A stretch of DNA of 64,000 nt, taken from assembly GCA_963704875.1 (NCBI GenBank), contig CAVPIA010000008.1, positions 620,001 through 684,000 of the forward strand, written 5' to 3'. Positions 59,845 through 64,000 of this stretch are shown in pieces; position 1 is the stretch's first letter, and each line of letters begins with the position of its first letter. Source of the stretch: CAMYOC01 sp963704875 (GTDB lineage Bacteria > Pseudomonadota > Gammaproteobacteria > Steroidobacterales > XN24). Under the pieces are notes generated by a model, which saw only the letters and a list, made by a program, of their open reading frames with translations, was not told the origin of the DNA and searched no databases. Both the position numbers and the translations under genes were made by a program.

Positions 59845-62800
59845 TCATTCCGCTTCCAGCTCCATATTGATGCCGAGGGAGCGGATCTCCTTCACCAGGA
59901 CGTTGAAGGACTCGGGCATGCCCGCACTCATGCCGTGAGTGCCGTCCACGATGTTCTTGTACATACGTGTACGTCCCTGCACGTCATCGGACTTGACCGT
60001 CAACATTTCCTGCAGCGTGTAGGAGGCGCCATAGGCTTCCAGCGCCCAGACCTCCATCTCGCCGAAGCGCTGACCGCCAAACTGCGCCTTGCCTCCCAGC
60101 GGCTGCTGGGTAACCAGACTGTACGGCCCGGTGGAACGCGCGTGCATCTTGTCGTCCACCAGATGGTTGAGCTTCAGCATGTACATGTAACCCACCGTCA
60201 CCGGCCGGTCGAAGGTCTCACCCGTACGCCCATCGATGAGCACCGCCTGACCGCTTTCCGGCAGATCGGCCAGCCTGAGCAGCGATTTGATCTCGCTCTC
60301 GTCTGCGCCATCGAAAACCGGCGTTGCCATCGGCACACCGCCACGCAGATTGCCGGCCAACTCGAGCAGCTCGTCTTCGGAGAAAGACTTGATGTCTTCC
60401 GTCTTGCCACCGCTCTTGTTGTAAACCTCGTCGAGGAACGCGCGCAGCTTCGTGGTGGAATCCTGCTGATCAAGCATGCGGCCGATCTTCAGGCCCACGC
60501 CCTTGGCCGCCCAGCCGAGGTGAGTCTCGAGCACCTGGCCTACGTTCATACGTGAGGGTACGCCCAGCGGGTTGAGCACGATGTCGACCGGCGTGCCATC
60601 GTCGGTATACGGCATGTCTTCCACCGGCACGATGGTCGAGATGACGCCCTTGTTACCGTGGCGTCCGGCCATCTTGTCACCAGGCTGCACCCGGCGCTTG
60701 ACCGCCAGATAGACCTTGACCATTTTCAGCACACCAGGCGCCAGATCGTCGCCTGCGGTGATCTTGGCCTTCTTCTCCTGGAAGCGCTTCTCGAATTCCT
60801 CGCGCTGCGCCTCCAGGCGCTCGGCGATCCGCTCCAGCTGATTCTGTGCATCGTCGCTGCGCAAGCGGATCTTGAACCAGTCTTCGCGCACCTGATCCGT
60901 GAGATAGCTCTTGGTGATCTTCGATCCGGACTTGAGTCCGCCCGGGCCACCGTCAGCGACCTTTCCGGTCAGCATCTGTTCAACACGCTGGAACAAATCC
61001 TCTTCCAGGATGCGGCGCTGATCGTTCAGATCCTTGCGGAACGCGGTCAATTCAGCCTTCTCGATGGAGAGCGCACGGGTGTCCTTGTCGACACCATCGC
61101 GAGTAAACACGCGAACGTCGATGACGGTGCCATCCATCCCCGGCGGGACGCGCAGCGACGTGTCTTTCACGTCCGATGCCTTCTCACCGAAAATCGCACG
61201 CAACAGCTTCTCTTCCGGCGTCAGCTGGGTCTCACCCTTGGGCGTGACCTTACCTACCAGAATATCTCCAGCGCCTACCTCGGCACCGATGTAGGCAATG
61301 CCCGCTTCGTCGAGATTGGCCAGGGCAGATTCACCGACGTTAGGAATATCGCCACTGACTTCCTCCGGTCCGAGTTTGGTATCTCTGGCGACGCAGGTCA
61401 GCTCCTCGATATGGATCGTAGTAAACCGATCTTCTTCAACCACGCGCTCGGAGATGAGGATTGAATCCTCGAAGTTGTAGCCGTTCCAGGGCATGAACGC
61501 GACCAGCAGGTTCTGACCGAGGGCTAACTCACCGAGGTTGGTGGACGGTCCGTCCGCCAGCACGTCGCCGCGGGAAATCGTGTCTCCCTGTTTCACCAGC
61601 GGACGCTGGTTGATGCAGGTGTTCTGATTCGACCGCGTGTATTTGGTCAGGTTATAGATGTCGACACCCGCTTCATCGGCGGTGGTCTCGTCGTCGTTGA
61701 CCCGGACCACGATGCGCGAAGCGTCAACCGAGTCAACCGAACCGCCACGAGTAGCCACCACCGTGACACCGGAGTCGATCGCCACCGCACGCTCCATGCC
61801 GGTGCCGACCAGCGGCGCTTCCGAGCGCAGCGTCGGCACCGCCTGGCGTTGCATGTTCGAACCCATCAGGGCCCGGTTGGCATCGTCGTGCTCAAGGAAC
61901 GGGATCAGGGAAGCCGCAACCGAGACGATCTGTCGCGGTGAGACGTCCATGTACTCGATCTGATCCGGCGAGGCGAGCGTGAACTCATTGCGGTGACGGC
62001 AGGAAACCAGGTCGTGGACGAACTCGCCCTTGTTGCCCAGCTCCGCGTTAGCCTGCGCGATCACATACTGGCTCTCTTCAATCGCAGACAGATACTCGAT
62101 GTCATCGGTGACCTTCCCGGTCTTGACCCGACGATACGGCGTCTCCAGGAAGCCATAGTCGTTGGTGCGGGCATACACGGCCAGCGAGTTGATCAAACCG
62201 ATATTCGGGCCTTCCGGCGTCTCGATCGGGCACACCCGGCCGTAATGCGTCGGATGCACGTCGCGCACCTCAAAGCCTGCACGCTCGCGGGTCAGACCAC
62301 CCGGTCCAAGCGCCGAGACCCGACGCTTGTGGGTGACTTCGGACAGCGGGTTGTTCTGATCCATGAACTGGGACAGCTGACTTGAGCCAAAGAACTCCTT
62401 GACCGCTGCCGCTACCGGCTTCGCGTTGATCATCTCCTGGGGCATCAGGCCCTCGGATTCGGCCAGGGTCAGACGCTCCTTGACCGCACGTTCGACCCGC
62501 ACCAGACCGATGCGGAAAGCGTTTTCGGCCATTTCGCCGACGCTGCGAACGCGACGATTGCCGAGATGATCGATGTCATCGACGGTGCCGTAACCGTTAC
62601 GGATCTCGATCAGCACCTTGAGCACGTCGATCACGTCGGACATGTCTTCGCCGTACTCGGCAAACAGAGAACCAGACTCTTCGTCCTTGCGGTTGGACAG
62701 ATAGCGACCGTCGTAAAGAATGCCAGGACCGCCCACCGCATCGCGCCCGACGCGACGATTGAACTTCATCCGGCCGACCGCAGAAAGATCGTAGCGCTCG

Positions 62801-63993
62801 CCATTGAAGAACAGATTGTGGAACAGGTTTTCTGCCGCATCCTTGGTCGGCGGTTCACCCGGGCGCATCATCCGGTAAATCTCTACCAGCGCTTCAAGCC
62901 GGGTCTTGCTGGCGTCGATGCGCAGGGTGTTGGAAATGTACGGACCGCGATCCAGGTCGTTGACCCACAGGGTACGAATCTCCTTGATCCCGGCTTCGAT
63001 CAGCTTCTCGACCGCTTCCAGTGTCAGTTCGTCATTGGCCTCAGCCAGCAGTTCGCCGGTTTCGGTGTCAACCACGTCGTGCGCGAGGATCTTACCTTCC
63101 AGGTATTCCTGCGGCACCACCAGCGTGGTGGCGGATGACTTCTCGAGATCGCGCACGTGTTTTGCGGTGATGCGCCGACTTTCCTCGACCACCATCTTGT
63201 TGCCGATCTTGATATCGAATCTGGCCGTTTCGCCTTTCAGGCGGCTGGCCACGAGATCCATCTTGATCACTTTCGGGCCGAGATGGAACGTGTTGGTCTC
63301 GAAGAACTTCGCCAGCATTTCTTCGTTGGTATATCCCAGCGCACGGAGGATAATCGATACTGGCAATTTGCGCCGACGATCGATGCGCGCAAAGACGCTG
63401 TCCTTGGGATCGAACTCGAAATCCAGCCAGGATCCACGGTACGGTATCACCCGGGCCGAGAACAGCAGCTTGCCGGATGAATGGGTCTTGCCCTTGTCGT
63501 GATCGAAGAACACGCCCGGGGACCGGTGCAGCTGCGAGACGATGACCCGCTCGGTGCCGTTGATCACGAACGTACCGTTCTCAGTCATCAGTGGCAGCTC
63601 GCCGAGGTAGACCTCCTGCTCACGGATGTCCTTGATCGGCTTGGGCGTGCCGCTGGCTTCCTTGTCGTAGATCACCAGCCTGACTTTGACCCGCAGCGGC
63701 GCGGCATAGGTCAATCCACGAAGCTGGCACTCCTTGACGTCGAATACCGGATCGCCGAGCCGATAGCTCACGTACTCCAGGGCAGCACTGCCCGAGTAAC
63801 TGACGATCGGAAAAACCGTCTTGAAGGCCGCATGCAGCCCGATATCCGTACGCTTGTCCGCGGCCGCATCGGCCTGCAGAAACTTGCGATAGGAGTCGAG
63901 CTGAATCGACAACAGGTAAGGCACGCCCAGAATGCTGGGACGCTTGCCAAAATCCTTACGGATACGCTTCTTCTCGGTGAAGGAATACGCCAT
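59845..63993 (-). CDS. rpoB: DNA-directed RNA polymerase beta subunit
   Basis: 1382 residues, complete from MAYSFTEKKRIRKDFGKRPS; the start codon lies 8 bp from the window end, so the ribosome site is cut. The rifampicin region reads SSQLSQFMDQNNPLSEVTHK then RRVSALGPGGLTRERAGFE, matching the sensitive wild type (Asp, His and Ser positions intact). It is about 40 residues longer than E. coli RpoB, mostly spread in loops. First gene visible of the rpoBC unit. Confidence 0.99.
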   Translation of the reverse strand: MAYSFTEKKRIRKDFGKRPSILGVPYLLSIQLDSYRKFLQADAAADKRTDIGLHAAFKTVFPIVSYSGSAALEYVSYRLGDPVFDVKECQLRGLTYAAPLRVKVRLVIYDKEASGTPKPIKDIREQEVYLGELPLMTENGTFVINGTERVIVSQLHRSPGVFFDHDKGKTHSSGKLLFSARVIPYRGSWLDFEFDPKDSVFARIDRRRKLPVSIILRALGYTNEEMLAKFFETNTFHLGPKVIKMDLVASRLKGETARFDIKIGNKMVVEESRRITAKHVRDLEKSSATTLVVPQEYLEGKILAHDVVDTETGELLAEANDELTLEAVEKLIEAGIKEIRTLWVNDLDRGPYISNTLRIDASKTRLEALVEIYRMMRPGEPPTKDAAENLFHNLFFNGERYDLSAVGRMKFNRRVGRDAVGGPGILYDGRYLSNRKDEESGSLFAEYGEDMSDVIDVLKVLIEIRNGYGTVDDIDHLGNRRVRSVGEMAENAFRIGLVRVERAVKERLTLAESEGLMPQEMINAKPVAAAVKEFFGSSQLSQFMDQNNPLSEVTHKRRVSALGPGGLTRERAGFEVRDVHPTHYGRVCPIETPEGPNIGLINSLAVYARTNDYGFLETPYRRVKTGKVTDDIEYLSAIEESQYVIAQANAELGNKGEFVHDLVSCRHRNEFTLASPDQIEYMDVSPRQIVSVAASLIPFLEHDDANRALMGSNMQRQAVPTLRSEAPLVGTGMERAVAIDSGVTVVATRGGSVDSVDASRIVVRVNDDETTADEAGVDIYNLTKYTRSNQNTCINQRPLVKQGDTISRGDVLADGPSTNLGELALGQNLLVAFMPWNGYNFEDSILISERVVEEDRFTTIHIEELTCVARDTKLGPEEVSGDIPNVGESALANLDEAGIAYIGAEVGAGDILVGKVTPKGETQLTPEEKLLRAIFGEKASDVKDTSLRVPPGMDGTVIDVRVFTRDGVDKDTRALSIEKAELTAFRKDLNDQRRILEEDLFQRVEQMLTGKVADGGPGGLKSGSKITKSYLTDQVREDWFKIRLRSDDAQNQLERIAERLEAQREEFEKRFQEKKAKITAGDDLAPGVLKMVKVYLAVKRRVQPGDKMAGRHGNKGVISTIVPVEDMPYTDDGTPVDIVLNPLGVPSRMNVGQVLETHLGWAAKGVGLKIGRMLDQQDSTTKLRAFLDEVYNKSGGKTEDIKSFSEDELLELAGNLRGGVPMATPVFDGADESEIKSLLRLADLPESGQAVLIDGRTGETFDRPVTVGYMYMLKLNHLVDDKMHARSTGPYSLVTQQPLGGKAQFGGQRFGEMEVWALEAYGASYTLQEMLTVKSDDVQGRTRMYKNIVDGTHGMSAGMPESFNVLVKEIRSLGINMELEAE

Positions 63994-64000
63994 CGAGCTC

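Overview
The window is a 64 kb piece of a GC-rich gammaproteobacterial chromosome. The order rpoBC, str, S10, spc, alpha on one strand, the complete uvrA-type repair protein, the sigma-54 circuitry and the respiratory formate dehydrogenase module all fit Gammaproteobacteria. A Chromatiales/Ectothiorhodospiraceae-like relative is a guess from gene content only. No rRNA, tRNA or CRISPR array was seen.

Layout. (1) 1-7.4 kb: housekeeping and transport genes: the 3' part of uvrA, a small membrane protein, a gamma-glutamyltranspeptidase and an SLC13-type permease with RCK_C domains. (2) 7.4-16.4 kb, minus strand: a respiratory periplasmic formate dehydrogenase operon (DUF3305, DUF3306, polyferredoxin, TorD-like chaperone, small TAT protein, alpha, beta, a lipoprotein, cytochrome b gamma). 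(3) 16.8-19.8 kb: regulators: an excisionase-type HTH protein with a periplasmic-binding-like sensor domain, a DUF6494-like small protein, and a sigma-54 activator with a degenerate receiver domain. (4) 20.1-31.7 kb, plus strand: a tungstate/molybdopterin/formate operon: tungstate ABC transporter (tupB, tupC, tupA), mobA, moeA, moaB, a BNR-repeat protein, yqeC, a MoaD/ThiS-like protein, and a two-subunit NAD-linked formate dehydrogenase with a fused NuoE-NuoF beta subunit. (5) 31.9-36.2 kb: a decayed integron: three same-strand cassette-like genes separated by attC-like sites, an unrelated YbjT-type SDR gene, and a junk zone holding the C-terminal end of an integron integrase, a truncated SnoaL-like gene and a truncated BrnT-like gene. 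(6) 36.2-64 kb, minus strand: a cytosolic 5'-nucleotidase and then the intact rpoB-rpoC, str, S10, spc and alpha operons, ending at a strong terminator after rplQ.

How it works together. The two formate dehydrogenases have cysteine, not selenocysteine, as the metal ligand. A tungstate transporter and Mo/W-cofactor genes share an operon with the NAD-linked enzyme, whose fused beta subunit resembles the tungsten FDH1 of methylotrophs. I found two good sigma-54 (-24/-12) promoters, one in front of the respiratory FDH structural genes and one in front of tupB. Each has the same palindrome (GACA-N3-TGTC) about 100 bp upstream, and a sigma-54 activator gene lies between them. This predicts one formate/metal regulon run by that activator, and it is the most coherent new system in the window.

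The main caution is that four genes in 21.5-25.2 kb (tupA signal peptide, moeA, moaB, BNR protein) each carry one frameshift repairable by a single base in a short homopolymer. These may be sequencing errors or true decay of the tungsten branch.
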